From: Gymnorhina tibicen
Taxonomy: Eukaryota > Chordata > Aves > Passeriformes > Artamidae
DNA length: 64,000 nt
Assembly (NCBI GenBank): GCA_013399875.1
Contig: VXAZ01009368.1
Coordinates: 534,488-598,487 of the forward strand
Direction of reading: 5' to 3'
In this document: piece after piece, positions 48,383-61,919 of the stretch
Layout: every line of letters begins with the position of its first letter
How positions within the stretch are numbered: the stretch's first letter is position 1
The notes under the pieces: model-generated
What the model was told of the DNA's origin: nothing
Seen by the model: only the letters and a program-made list of their open reading frames with translations
Database searches by the model: none
Made by a program: the position numbers and the translations under genes

Positions 48383-51300
48383 ATGGAGGTTCCACCATAC
48401 CAGCATTGTCAAACTTAAAACACTTTAGCGGCAGTTTGAAAATCTGTGGTATCAGCAAAACAATGGAGAGAGAAAAGAAGGGCCATGCCTGTACACTGCC
48501 TTCAGCAGGGCGCCATGGGCTATGAACCTCCCTCCAGCTCCACACTGGAACTCTCATTCCTATGGCGTCTAACACACACATCAGCACTGTGCTGCAAAAA
48601 GAGGGATTTCTGGCTTTCTCCCCCAGAGACAGACATGCAGCTTGAGCTGCAGGTGGGCGATCGCAGGTGTGCTCCTGCTACAGCCAGTGGCCACAGGGAA
48701 GCCACTGTCCTACTCACCACCACCCCATCCCCCTACATGACAGCCTGGCTGCTCATTAATTCCAATGGTGTGTGTGAGCAGGGCTGGCGGAGTGACCTGG
48801 ATTTGTCCCAGGCTGATCTTCCCCGCCTCACCATTTCCAGAGCCTCAGCAGCAAAGCTTAGGTAATGGAGGAGACACAAGGTATCCCGGGGTATTTTTGG
48901 TCAAGAGCAGCACGCGGGTTTGCGGGGGAAAAGTAAGACAGCGTGACATGCCAGGCAAATAAATTTCTATGCATTGCCAGCGGTCACTTCTCCAAGTCGT
49001 CATGGAGGATGCTTTTTATGGAGAGTATAAAATTAAAACAAACACATATTGAATTACAAGGCCACTTAAAACGTAAAAATAGACTAGTGAGTAACTCAAA
49101 CCTCAATTCAGCAAAAGCAAAATCACACACCAAGGTACCCATATGTTTTACTGAATACAGGCAAAGAGGACCGAAAATGTTGGTCTTGCATTGGGTTCTG
49201 CTATTTCAGGCTTTATCTTTAAATCTGAACTTGGCTGCTGCCATACCTTGTAACCTACTGCTGAGTCTCAGCTTGTGCTTTTCCCACAGGTTTCCTACCA
49301 GGAGGCAATCAAACACCCATAGTCCTCAGTTTTGCACACCTGCCTTCCCTTGAAAAGTGTTCACATTCTGAAAAATAAATAATGAGATCTCAGATGCACG
49401 TTTTGCATTGTTTTTTAAGGTTTGTGATCTTCAAGCTAAAGTTATGTTTGTTTTTTTAAATGCCCTGTCCTAGAGCCATGCCATATTTTGCTTTGGATCC
49501 ATTATCCAAGTTACTTACTCCCTGACTTAGAAAGTGCCAGAAACACCCAGAAAGACTCAGGTAATCGCTATATCCTTGATTTTGCTGCCCTCAAAATAAG
49601 AAAACCTCACACATCACTGTAAGTTTTATGTCATATTATGTGTTGAGGCAACTGATCTCCAATTTGTGTTTCCCTTTGAGCTTTACCCATTGCATCACAT
49701 TATTTACTTTTATATTATGTCACATAATCGTGTATGCCAACAGAAGCAATAAAAGAAAGCGATGCAAGGATTAACATTTAAAGGGGCACATACTGTGAAT
49801 GACTTATTTTAGATTATGTGTCCAGTGCATGATTTCCGTGACAGACAGCATTGAGCCTTGGGAGCTTTCAGCATGCTGCAGATGTCTGGAGAATGGGCGA
49901 GATCCTGCTTACTGTCAGCTGGGTGCAAAAAGAATATTCCATAGTTCCCTCAAAACATGGGAGAGTGATACCACTGTCACATGTTCAACACTGAGGAGCA
50001 GTGGCAGTAAAGGCAGAGTTGTGGTATTTCAGGCTGTTAGATTTGCCAGCAGTCGAAGGGAATATTGAACAAGATCAATGTAAAATGGGATGGGAAAAAA
50101 GGGTGACTGAGCATTTTTCTTGGTGAGGAAAGATCTCGCATGTTCATATCCATGCATATTTTCCATGTATGCTCTGGGGTACTGTACTCGGTGGAAGAGC
50201 GATTCAGTTTCCTGGCGTGCAACATGGGATGCATGCGTCAGACACCCTATTTTTATCTTTTTCTCTGTGTAACACAGTCCAAAGCTCTTAATAACTCAGT
50301 GGCTGAGTACGGGTGACAAAGGTGCTCTCAGCTATGGCATTCATAATAAAGGATGTATCTTTCCTACCAAGCATGCTTTGCTTGGCAATACATAGATGCA
50401 AGTGGAAAGAGGTGTACTTTCCCCTGCTGTGAAAACTGTAAAAGCAATTAGCTGCAAAAGAGGACCAGGAGCACAATGTTTCTGAATGAATTTCCCTTCC
50501 AAAATAAAGGCAGTGATACAGCAGTCACCTGGTTCAGTACAAAGGAAAGATGAAGGAAAAACTTAAGTATGCTGATAAGAACTATGTGGCCAAGTGTGTT
50601 TGGTTTTGAAATGAAAGTAGGTAATATTCTCTTGTTCTGACCAACCACTGACTACTCTGTTCTTTTCCTCTTTGAGCAACACTGTTAAAAATACTTGAAC
50701 TCATCTCAAATGATATTTTCATTTTTATTGTCTGAAGCTGCTAAGATCAAAATCAGACTTAATTGCAGGCCTATTATACACTCCTCTAATTCTATCAAAA
50801 GCGATGCAGTCACTGGTAATTAACACCAGAACAGGACCGATCACAGCTAAGCTCTTCGTCACCTTACATTGTCTTATGCAAGAGCGAGGGAAAAGGCTGC
50901 ACTGGCTGAGCCACTGCATCAAGCCTTCCCTGGGATTCCTACACCTCTCCGTCATCGCTTTCCCAGCACCATCTCCCACCAACATGTCTTGATTCTCACC
51001 AGTAGGCTGCTGCTCATCTCAGTGCCGGGTGCCAAAGCAAACCCCAGCCTTTCCCCGAGGAGATGCACTTGTGTGCTGGGGCTGGATGTTTTCATGTGTC
51101 CAGGTGCCACGGCACTGAACACCAGGAATCTTCCTCCAGTGGCCAGCAAAGTGTGAGGGAAACAGGGCTGTCACCCCTCACAGACGTGAGCCGACTGCAA
51201 GGTACTATCTAATTCAGTCCTACAGCTATGATGACCTCAGGTTTATCACAGACGTGAGCATACGGAGGCTATCTGGATTCCAAAGGTGTGCCTGGGACAC

Positions 51301-51421
51301 ATCTATTACGTCTGCCAACTGGAACTGAACAGACTTGGAAAACGATGAGCAGAGGGAGATGAGGTGTTTCGAACATAAGCACTAGAAAAAAAAAGCAAAA
51401 CTTCACGAAACCTTGCTACTT

Positions 51422-51480
51422 TTTAGTTACTTTAGTTACTAAAGTTAGCTTTAGTAACTTTAGCTACTTTAGTTACTAAA
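51422..51480. repeat. 9-mer array TTTAGTTAC with a central inverted copy
   Basis: Units TTTAGTTAC occur at 51422-51430 and 51431-51439, and TTTAGTAAC, TTTAGCTAC and TTTAGTTAC at 51450-51476. Between them, AGTTACTAAAG (51434-51444) and its exact reverse complement CTTTAGTAACT (51449-51459) form an 11-base stem with a 4-base loop. Confidence 0.9.
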
Positions 51481-54400
51481 TTTTGAGGAAATTTTGCGAA
51501 CGTCACATCCAATAACTCAAACGCTATTTCAGCTTCAGTGGTTATTCTACAGTCTGTGAGGAAAACTTCTATTATTTAAGCCACGGCATTTATTTTAAGA
51601 AATAAAGTTGAAATATTCTGCATGTTCCCTTTCCAAGTGCTTTATGTTTTTGGCATGCCCAAGCATCTGTTGAAATGCTCAAAAAGCTACCTGTCATAAC
51701 AAGGAGCCCTCTGTCTGGAGAGGCTCCTGGAGGCCACCGAAAGAATGGTCCTGTTCTCACGGGACACACCAGCTGGGTACACCCTCTGCACCACCCATGA
51801 CATCAGTCAGGAAGAAAGGGAGCTATACTAATACCTTTCAAATGGACTTACTGGGAGTTTGGGGAAAGGACTGCAAAAACCCTACAGTGGTGCATTCCTC
51901 CAGACCCGGGCTCTCTTGCAAATATATTAAATGAACACTGGGGTATAATTCAGGGCTTAGCCCGTCCCAACACTTTAAAGGCTGAGCTCCCACTAATAAC
52001 AAAGCAGGGTATGACCAGGGACTTAGTATTCACTCTCAAAACTACTCAGCAGCTTGTGCTTGAGACTCTTGAGGCCCGCTGGGGCTGCCTCCTTAATGAT
52101 AATAATGTGCCAAAAAATGCCACAGGGAACATCCATATCAGCACTATCTCTTGTGTGTGTGCCTGTTTTTGTATGTTCGGTATATAATAAAGACAACAAG
52201 TAAATACACCCATTTATGCCTCTAAAAATATTCAGAACAATAACTATGTTTTCTTATCTGACCATGTAACTGATGGCCATGTTGCTTGCAGCAGGTACCA
52301 CAGTGCTTACGCTCAGCAATGCCTTACCCATCCATCTGTCCCATTTGCATTCCCAGAGCTGTTCAAGGAATACCCGAGTCAGTCTGGTGAGAATCACTGG
52401 GGAGACTAACAACCCAGTCTGGTGTAAGGGGTCTTCTTTCCCTTTTATTCCCATTAATGTTTCGGAAAGTAACTAAAATGCTTTCAAAAAAGGTCAAACA
52501 GAATAAAATCTATAAAATAGTGACATTTTTAAGTCAAGACAAGTGCTGCTTGTCTCTTTAGCTAGAGCTTAGGAGCTACACACCAAATAGCTTTATTGCT
52601 AACTTTCTCAAGCAGCAGGTCTTTTTTTTTTTTCTGCAGGAACTGCACATGATGAACGATAAAATGAAACACATTGTCATGTTTTAAAAGTGTACCTAAT
52701 ATACAGCCTCAATAAAATACCATCAGTGAGTGCTCAGTGTCCTGATTTTTTAAAACCAAATAAAAGATCAAGCTGTTTAAATTACAAAGAAAGTGCACAA
52801 ACATTTTGGGTACTGATTTCAGCTGTTAGCACTGAGTATGCATAAAAATAATGTCATCAATCTGATTTTCAAGAAAAAGAATTTACTTTCAACTCCCACG
52901 TAGAAGCACTGGAAGACGTAAGCCGCTGCATCATGGGTTTGAACGGCAGGAGGGAAAAGCTGATCTTGCGGGCAGTGACTGTCATGTGAAGCGCAGGCAC
53001 AGGGGGTGAGGTCAGGAGACCAGGGCATCTATTCTGGTGTGCGCTGCAGAGATCCTGCCCGACCTTCGCCTGGGCAGCCACCGAGCTGCCCTGCCCCATG
53101 CCCCCGGCTGAAAATGCCCAGGGACCTGCTGCTGAAGACTCAGGGAGTCAGCAAACCTATGCCTCTGGGAAAAAGAGTCAGGAAACAACTGCCCCCTTCA
53201 TCGCAAAATTCCCTATACCTATCCTGACACGAACTCTTTTGCTGGGGGAGCTCTGAGAAAAAAACACACCTCAGACGCCCTGAGGCAGGGGAACTGTAGC
53301 AGCTCTCCTCTCAATCTCCTCTCCCAAACCCCAGGTGCCATGGGAACTGGTTCATGGAACTCCCCTCGATGACTCTGCTCCAGAGGGAGGCTGGGCAGTC
53401 CTCCTGCAAATTGGGGTGTACTGCATGCTGAAGGGCAGCAGCAGGACACAAGCAGGCAGCTGTACCCTGAGCTACAAAGCACGAGCCAGGCAGGGGCTGG
53501 CAGCCCCCACTCTGAGGATTCAGGTCCCCACAGCACAAGGAGCCCTGGCAGTGCCAATGAGACAGACAGGCAGCATCAACAGAGCACCAACAAACCACTG
53601 AGGCACGTGTCTTGCTCCGTGTTTTGGAGAATCCCTGTCTCTTTCCAGCTGTTTCTCTCCACCTTCAAGCTCATACTGCAGGTGTACACGTTTCAGTCAC
53701 TGCCATACCACCCGTGTGCCCCTTGCTCTTTCCAGATCTCCAGACGCAGGCTTCCGCGTACCTAGGATTGAGCAAGGCACATCATCCTGACCAGGATGAC
53801 CAGGAAAATCTTCCCTTTGCCAGCAACCAGGGAAGCAATGGGGGTGCCAGTTTTTGGATGAGGTGCACAGCTCAGCTCCAGACTCTTTGTCAATGAGTAT
53901 TCGGGTGCTAAACTTGGTCCGCTTGGACACTCCTGTGAGAGCACAAGCCAAAAAAAGAGGAGCATCTTATTCAAAACAGCAGAGCAGACAGACTTCAGAA
54001 TGTAAAAACAAAACACAACGAAACAGAACAAGCCCTCAAAAAACAACCGAACAGAAAATAAAACTCTTCCTTAGGAGCTGAGGTGATGCTCTGGCTGTGA
54101 CAAATTTTGCTGTACTTCATCTGATGCAGTTAAGCACAAAAAGTGAATAAATTATGCTCTGTACAACGAAGCATGTTACTACCCCATAGGCCTTCACTTA
54201 CTTAAAATAAAATTGTAAAAGGAATTCCTACAGATTTTTGTGCTACTTTCAGGATTTATTTTTTCTTTCTGAAAGTGATTTTCCTTGGATTCACTCAAAC
54301 TGTTTTAAGATCCAAATGAAGTCAGAGCTGGTCCACAAATAAAAATAAGATGGCTTGCTCCTGTAAAGGGCCAACCCTGGGCCAAAGACTAGAGCTGGAT

Positions 54401-57400
54401 GGGAGAACAGTGAATGGAAACAGCAGGAGTGTGTTTTATGTGGCACTTTCTAGTGCTGCCACTTGGACCTTAACTCAACAGAGCAGCAAAAGAGCAGCTG
54501 TTCACATCATGATGAATAAAGATCTATATAAAACTTCCAGCTGCAAATACGCTGAGGAATTATTAATCTTAATGTAATAGAGATGCTGTACACTCAGTCA
54601 CTGGCTCACAAGTAATTTCAGTCTCTATCCAGGGAAAAACAGCCTTCGTGGCGGCTGGCTCTCAGCACAGCCATGAAATCTCCTTGTCTAAACAGCCGCA
54701 AGACACTGCTCCCTACTTCTAGGAAGGATTTTCCTCCTCAGAAATACAAATACCTAAAAACCAGCCCATGTCAGACTCCTCCTAAAACTATTAGACTCAT
54801 AAGAGGGATGCCCATCAGAAAAGGAGTTAGTAACAGAATCAATTTGTAAGTCCTGGGCACCTTATTCACTGGGACACCGAGAAATCATTACTGCTCTCAC
54901 AACATCTTCTACCACAAGACCAAAGAAATGTTCTTCCCATAATCCTTGCTGCCTCATCATGCTCCTAGGATTATAAATCCGGGTCTAACACAACAGTGTC
55001 CTCCCTGAAACTACCCAACCCCTCACTCTACTGAGTCTACTCAAAAACATTTGCCCTCAGCATCCATCATGGCTTTCAGTTTGGACAGTCATATACATGG
55101 CCATGCACGAGTTAAAAATAAATTATCACAAGAGCCCTGTAGAAGGAATTTATGACATGTTCTTAGGCAGATACCCTGGACAAGCTCATACTTGTGAGCC
55201 TGCTTTTCGCCATGCTGCTGACGCACCGCTCGCACCCAGCACACTCCTGTTTGTGGTGAGCAAAGGCTGGCCCGGGATCCTCGGGCGTGTGTCAGGTGCC
55301 GTCAGCGTGATGCCCTTCACCAGCGCCCATCCCAGCCCTGCTACAGCGCCACTGCCAGCATCCCTCGGTGATTCCGCCAATCCGACACACACCCTCAATG
55401 CCTCATTTTAACTCGGTGGCTCACGAGTGCTTCAGTAACTGCATGGCTTTGAATTCTCACCCTTGTGAATCTGAGGACAATGGGGCACCCATTTACCCAC
55501 AGGAGTTATCTGATTAAGGGCCAATGCTTTTGAGGTGCACATCAAGATGAATACTGGCTCATATGGGACAAGGACAACACAGTTTCAGGCATAAAACTTT
55601 TGGAGTTCAGAGACACCAGTGAGACAGTATTAGACTAGAAATGACTGCCTTTCTCCTCAATCTTAACTTCTATCCAAATGACATTTATTTAAACTGCTAC
55701 TGAAGACAGAAAGCTGGGGCTATGTTTAAAGGCTTTATCTCTGTAAATATTTGGAGAGCTATAAATACTGAGCCATATTCATAATACGAATATTGCAATT
55801 ACTGTTCTGTTGCCATGAAAATTACTACAGATATACTTCCAATTCTTAATTTCTCTGATTTTCCAAGTACTTGTTTGAAAAGACCAAAAGAAATCTTATG
55901 TGAGACATTTTGCCATTTAATTAGCCACTGGAGTCAAAAGCCACAGCACAGAGCGGGAACTGAAAACCCAGTGGTGGAGGCAGACAAAGCATGTAGTGCA
56001 CTAGCATGGTATACAGCTGTATGCCCCAAGTGAGACGTACTATAATCAGACAGTCCATGAATCAAGCCCTGACTGCTTTCTGTATTTGAGGAAAGGAGGG
56101 AGCAGGAAGAGAGGCTGGCTGAAGGTCTGAAATAAACCTTGCTTCTTCTGAAAGTTGCATGAATACCAATGACTTCCAAATTTCACAGTACTTCTGTCCA
56201 TTTTTGGCTGGGGTTTTTTTTTTAAGGTAGGAATTAATTAAAAGAAGGAAAGCATTTCAAGGCATTTTATGAAAGTGCAGAGCTAGGACGTCTCAGCAGA
56301 TGAAGGAGCAGTGAGCTGGGCATGGAGCGATCGAGTTCCCATCTCCAGCCCTGCCAGAGAGATTTTTGCTTTATGAGAGATCATGACTTGATTAGAGCAG
56401 AAAAAAAACATCATAACAACTTTTTACATATTTCCAGACTTCTTTGTTTAATCAATCTGTGCTTCAGCCTCCTCACAAAACAAAAGCCAGAAACCATAGC
56501 GCCAGGAGGCCAGGTAACCCTTTCTTCACTATGAAAATGCAGCACTAACAGCCCCCTGGTTCCAATCCTTGCACAATTTACAGCCATGTTCTTTGGGGAA
56601 TAAAGCAGATTAATGCAACCCCACTGCTCTTTGGGTCAAGTGTCACCTGCATGTGTATGTTCCTTTAGACAGGCTCTGCTTCTGTTGTTTCAACCCTAAA
56701 GAAGTGTTGTTGTCACATGCATGAGATTCATAAAAATGCTCTTTGTGGCTCCTGTCTCAGAGCAGAAAGCGGCAGTGGCTCTGCCAGGTCACTTTACACT
56801 TCTGGTTCTACTCTACTTCCCCAAACCACCTTTGATCCACCTGATGCAAAAGCTCCGATTACACTGCAGTTTTATCTGAGAGCATGTCTTCCATGGAAAG
56901 CATCCAAATGCAGCAATAAAAATAGGCCAGGTCTATCTTATAGCTCAGATTCAAGGTTTTGACCTCCAGAACAGTCGGATTAAACTACGAGAAATCTAGA
57001 GAGATTGGATTCCACACTGTAAGTTGCTTGAGGGTGATGCCATTGGTTGATATCACTTATATTTTTAACAAGAAACCCTCCAAAAACCAAAAGGATGGAA
57101 CAGACAAGACTTAGACCAATGAGCATAACATGAGGTGCTCTGCCACAAGGGCTACAATGAACTGAAAGGCTTGAGATCTCCAACTGCAAGTAAATAAAAT
57201 CAGCATGAAAGACTTCTAAATAAACTTTCTCAACATACAGGGACTATTTTCAATCAATCATTTTAAATATTGTCACGTTGAGTAACATTATTTAGCAACA
57301 GCTGTTGCACTAGAATTTCTGACTTGAATACTGACAAGCTAACACCACAACCATACTTAAAGCCAGAAAGACAGCCAAGTAAAATGTTGCAAATATTAAT

Positions 57401-59437
57401 AGCAGAACTTGCCAATAAATGCCTCATAGAGTAGCTTTATCTGCTGTTGCAAATGGATGACACCCTGCTGCAGTCAGTGGAGCAGGATGTCAGTGCACGA
57501 TTGGGAACTGAGGACGATGCTGAGGGTAACAATTTCTCCTTTGAAGGGAGGTATGAGGAGGAGGTGATGGTGACCAGAACCTGTGTTTTTACACCCAAGA
57601 CTGTGTCTCTATCAACCTGCTGACTTCCAGCATGAGGCTCTAGTACAGGTCAAATTCCAAGCCAGAGACAGAAATGCCAAGGTCTTAAAAGGCACTGCTT
57701 CTCCCAGCCATACTTAAGCCTTACCTGGGTATCCAACCTAAGAAGTACATCTAAATCTTGGCAAACTGGTAAGACCTTAAAGCCTGCTAAGCACAGTTAG
57801 AAACAATTGTACACAACTCATCCAGTCAAAAGAAAAAGGGAACAGCCAGGTGATTCATGCCACCTAACTTCTAACACGTACAGGCTGGACAACAACAGGG
57901 TCTAGTCACCTTGGCTGCCGTCACAGCCAGCAAAATGAGACAGGCACTCTGAAGGTGTGAGTTACCCAAGCAGCTTCAGATGTTCACATCAGAATAAAAT
58001 TAATAGCTCACTAAACTCTACACTGACGAGCCTTCCCCTGATTACAGAGAGAAACCAAGGCAATTAGCTCAGCAGCAGACATGTAATGAACCCTAAAATG
58101 TGGACTTGTCCCTGCCACCTGCCCAGGCCACAGTTCAAAGCACGAGTGTCCCAAAAGCCCGGGGCAGTGCTGTGAGGCACACGCTGCACTTTACCTGAAG
58201 AGACATGGAGCAGAGCTCTTGGGAGAAGGCCCGTGCAGAGGCAGAGCCCACTACAGACACAGCACTCTGCACTTCACTATCAGGTGTTTCATTTGGGGCA
58301 GCCGCCCACAGCTTTCCACAGCAGGGGTATGAGACCATTGCCTCAGACAGCGGTACTTTGCAGCCCTTTCCCCTCCCAGAGGGAAAGATCAAAGTCAGCT
58401 CCACCACAGCTTATATTCAGCGCTTTCGCTTCTCCACCCTGACTTTGGGGGCCTGCTTTACCCTGGTCCTGGAGTCAGTCTCACCACATGTTGGGCACAA
58501 GGTGGTCATGGCCGGAAAAGACACTTGACCAGCTCCCTCTGCAGCCTCCCTCCCTGTGCCTGTGATGGGACTACTCACCCCTCCCTCCCTTCCTCAGAAG
58601 GGTGTCACAAAGGAGCAGCTCATTTTCCTGCAAACACTGCAGCAAGCCCCCTAGTCCCAGCAGTGCTCCTGACCTCTGCTCTGGAGCACACAGAAGTTCT
58701 GGAGCACCATCCCGTACAGTTTCAGTGGCCTTGCTGTTGACATTGTTTCAAAACTGGATGGCATGCTAAAATCATAATAAAAATCGAATCCTGAGCACTG
58801 TTCCTGCTAATGACCACTTTTTACATTCAATTCAAACATGTATTACACACCTTTTTCTACTACAAAAAGGGAAAAGAGAATTTGATAATAATTGGAGAAC
58901 CCAAGGGCCAAATTCCATCATATTAGTATTTATTTTTACTCAAACTGGAAGAAGAAGAATGCTTTTACTCACCAGACCATATTCCTACAAACATCTACTG
59001 CTATAGATAGGCTTCCAGGTTAACACTGCCCTGTGATTAGAGTAACTACCCCTGTCAAATCTATTTGAGCTAAGAGCTTCAGGGATTTCATTTAGGACCG
59101 CACAACTGCAGAGCCGTAGCCCAGCTCCAGTATTTTCACTGCACTGCCTTGCTCTTTGCAAAGCCTCTCCAACCTGCTTCCATCTCAACTGGGGCTCTTG
59201 CAGCCAGCAGTGGGGCCGTGTGAGTTCACATATTTTAAGGTTTTCCTCACAACCATGAAGGATTAGAAAATGAGGCTTTGATGTATTCAGGACATGTGCT
59301 TGAGATTACTTGTGTACCTAGATGCTAGAAAAAGTGCCTGCAAGTTGTGGTCTAAATTTGTTTGTCCCTGGAAGCTCACATTTGCAGCTGTGGGTGGAGT
59401 TTGTGTACAATTCTACAACTGCATGCCAGTCTGTGGT

Positions 59438-59520
59438 CAATAACACTCTATTCAATAATAGAGTGAAAAATTCAAAAAAGAAAAAAAATTCAATAACACT
59501 CTATTCAATAACACTCTATT
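59438..59520. repeat. 15-base tandem repeat with a perfect hairpin
   Basis: CAATAACACTCTATT occurs at 59438-59452, 59491-59505 and 59506-59520. The first copy overlaps a hairpin whose arms CACTCTATT (59444-59452) and AATAGAGTG (59457-59465) are exact reverse complements around a CAAT loop. Confidence 0.9.
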
Positions 59521-61880
59521 CTATAGCCTATATTCAGTAACAATATTTGAGTCTATATTGAAGTATATTATATTGTTGCAGTATATGAGCTACAGCACAT
59601 AAGGTCCACTAATGAAAACAAAATCACTTCAAAAGAGGTGGTTGAAAATTAATTTGAAACCCGTTTAGAAAATTATTTCAGGATTATTAAGGATTGATTA
59701 AAAAATGCCATCTAGAATTCCTTCTTTTTGCAGCTGTATATTCTGCACAATTTTATGAGTTCCTGCACCTATGGGAGAGATTTACATATTTTATGTGGGG
59801 TTTTTTAATTCGGATATGACAGGCACTATCTAAATATTCTTGTACATATAAACAAGACTGATCCGTGCTGCATTGTGCTACAACCAGACTAAATACTCTT
59901 CACTGAAGAGGAGGTGTTACAAGATCTTAATACAGAGTTCTGCAAGAGGCAGGATTTTTTGGGAGTTTTGCCCTTTTTTCAACAAATGATATCTTCTTTG
60001 GACTTCTCCAAGATGAAAAACCAAACTAACCCATACCCGTTACACTTCTTCAGCACCTCACAACTTTCAGACATGCTATTCCTGTTCAAATCAGTAAGAG
60101 TTTTTAAACTAAATCTAACCCTGCATACTTTGCCAATTTTCTCTGGTGATTTTGTCCTAGAAATGTAGACAAATGTAGACACATGGTACATATATACCAG
60201 TGAGACTGTATTAAAAGCCACAGCAGGTAGAAAATAATACAGCCCAGGGAAGTTTTGTTTTTGACTCTCCTCATAATCAAAGCTATGCACAAAGCACAAT
60301 GAGGCACAGTAAATAAAGACATTTCACACAGACAAGCACGAAAATCTTCCAAAACAAAGAAAATTAAATTATCTTTCAACTAAAGAACACACTGCAATGA
60401 AAGACTAAATGAGCAGTTCTAATTAAAACCATGCTGTGAATCTCCTACTTTCCACCACAAAAAAACCCCAGCTAGTATTTGTGCATGTACAGCCACCCTC
60501 CAAAACCAGTCAAGCAGCTTTCCAGCCAAACAATACAAGACACAGCATCTCAGAGCTGCGAAACATATTGAAATTATTTCCATAGCAATCATAACAACAA
60601 CATGTCAGGCCAGGATATGCAGGGAAGGGGGTGGCAGCAGGACTCAGCCCCTCACCAGCCCCAGTGCTGCCTGCTGTCCCTGACACACTGCTGGGAGCAC
60701 CTGCGCAGCATCCACCCCTTGCCCCACATCCATCCCCTTGCCCCACGGCTGCATCCAGTGCCCTGCTGCCCTCTGCGTTGGTGCTCGCCTCAGCAATGGT
60801 CGGTCTCATCCAAACCAGGCGCTTGCATCCCTTCTCTGCCCGCGCTCAGGAGCAAAGCGTTACATCCCAGCATGTGCATGCATGAGAGACAAGGTGCTGC
60901 TAGTCCTGACCACTGGTGAGCACAAGCAGCACTGTGTAAGCCCTGCTCAAGCTTCCTAATCGTGACATGTCGCAACCATCTCAGGCTCAAGTGTCTCTGG
61001 TTGCAGTGACAAACCAAGCAGCTGCCTCAGGTGAAAACGCTAAGAGGGGGATGAAAGCTTGGGACTAACCCTCTATGTGTGAGCTGCACCCGGGCTTCGT
61101 GCACAGCGCATCTCTGAACAGCTCTCCAGAAACGAAACATGATCTCTCTCCCACTCCGCTCCCTTCTAGCTACTTATCCGTTTGTGCAGTCACGATGTGC
61201 TGTGGGCTTCCCGAAGGCAAGCCACTGTCCTTCCGTGGGCAGAGAGCCGAGGGGACAGGAACGTGCGGCTTATTAAGCACAGCAAGTATGGGCATCCATG
61301 TCCTGCACAGAACATGCATGACATGCTGATACTGCTGTTTTCATGCCGGCACAGGGACAGCAAGAAGCTAAATATAATAGACTTCACTGAACAGTCTAAA
61401 TTACAGACTTGGATGACATGAAGAAAGGTGCAGTTTGCGCAAAGACAGAGGAAAGTAATGGGAAGATTTTGGACAGTGATGGAAAACTTGGCTCCAGCAT
61501 CATCATGCCTGACTTGCTATCAAGACATCCAGTAAAAGCTTCAGAGACTTCATGGTCATTAGATGTGGACAGGCACAATGGTGGCAGAACAAAAACAAGA
61601 TGCAGTCATCTAAGGGATCACAAAATCAAAGGGACTGAATACAGAGGAAAATGAGGATCCAGTCAGCAGCATTCACCTGAAAACCATCAGAAGGAAGTAG
61701 CAATATACAGCAAACCTGCAACTGATGCCCAAAAAGCATCAGATTTTTAAGAGAGAAAATTCAGTAGGTCTCCTGAAAAGCAGCAAAGGGGCCTGCAAGA
61801 ACAGAATGCAGCTACTGCAACTTGCTCCCCTTTATCATGCTATTTTTGGGCAGCTGGCAGCCCCACACACTCACGCCTGA

Positions 61881-61919
61881 CACCCAATCTCTTTTAACAC
61901 CCAATCTCTTTTAACACCC
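61881..61919. repeat. 17-base tandem repeat
   Basis: CACCCAATCTCTTTTAA is present twice in a row (61881-61897 and 61898-61914) followed by a partial CACCC. Confidence 0.9.

Noticed and set aside
48446..48865. 139-codon plus-strand open frame
   Set aside because: Antisense to NFATC1 inside an intron, with no recognised motif and no supporting promoter, splice or poly(A) context.
53219..53951. GC-richer block with overlapping open frames on both strands, including a 112-codon minus-strand frame
   Set aside because: No domain recognised, frames overlap on both strands, and no clear acceptor and donor pair links any of them to the NFATC1 frame.
57720..57745. CCCAG followed by GTAAG on the gene strand, considered as the donor of the missing exon 4
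   Set aside because: The codons before it do not match the expected end of the exon (GGHPIVQ), and no recognition-loop sequence lies upstream.
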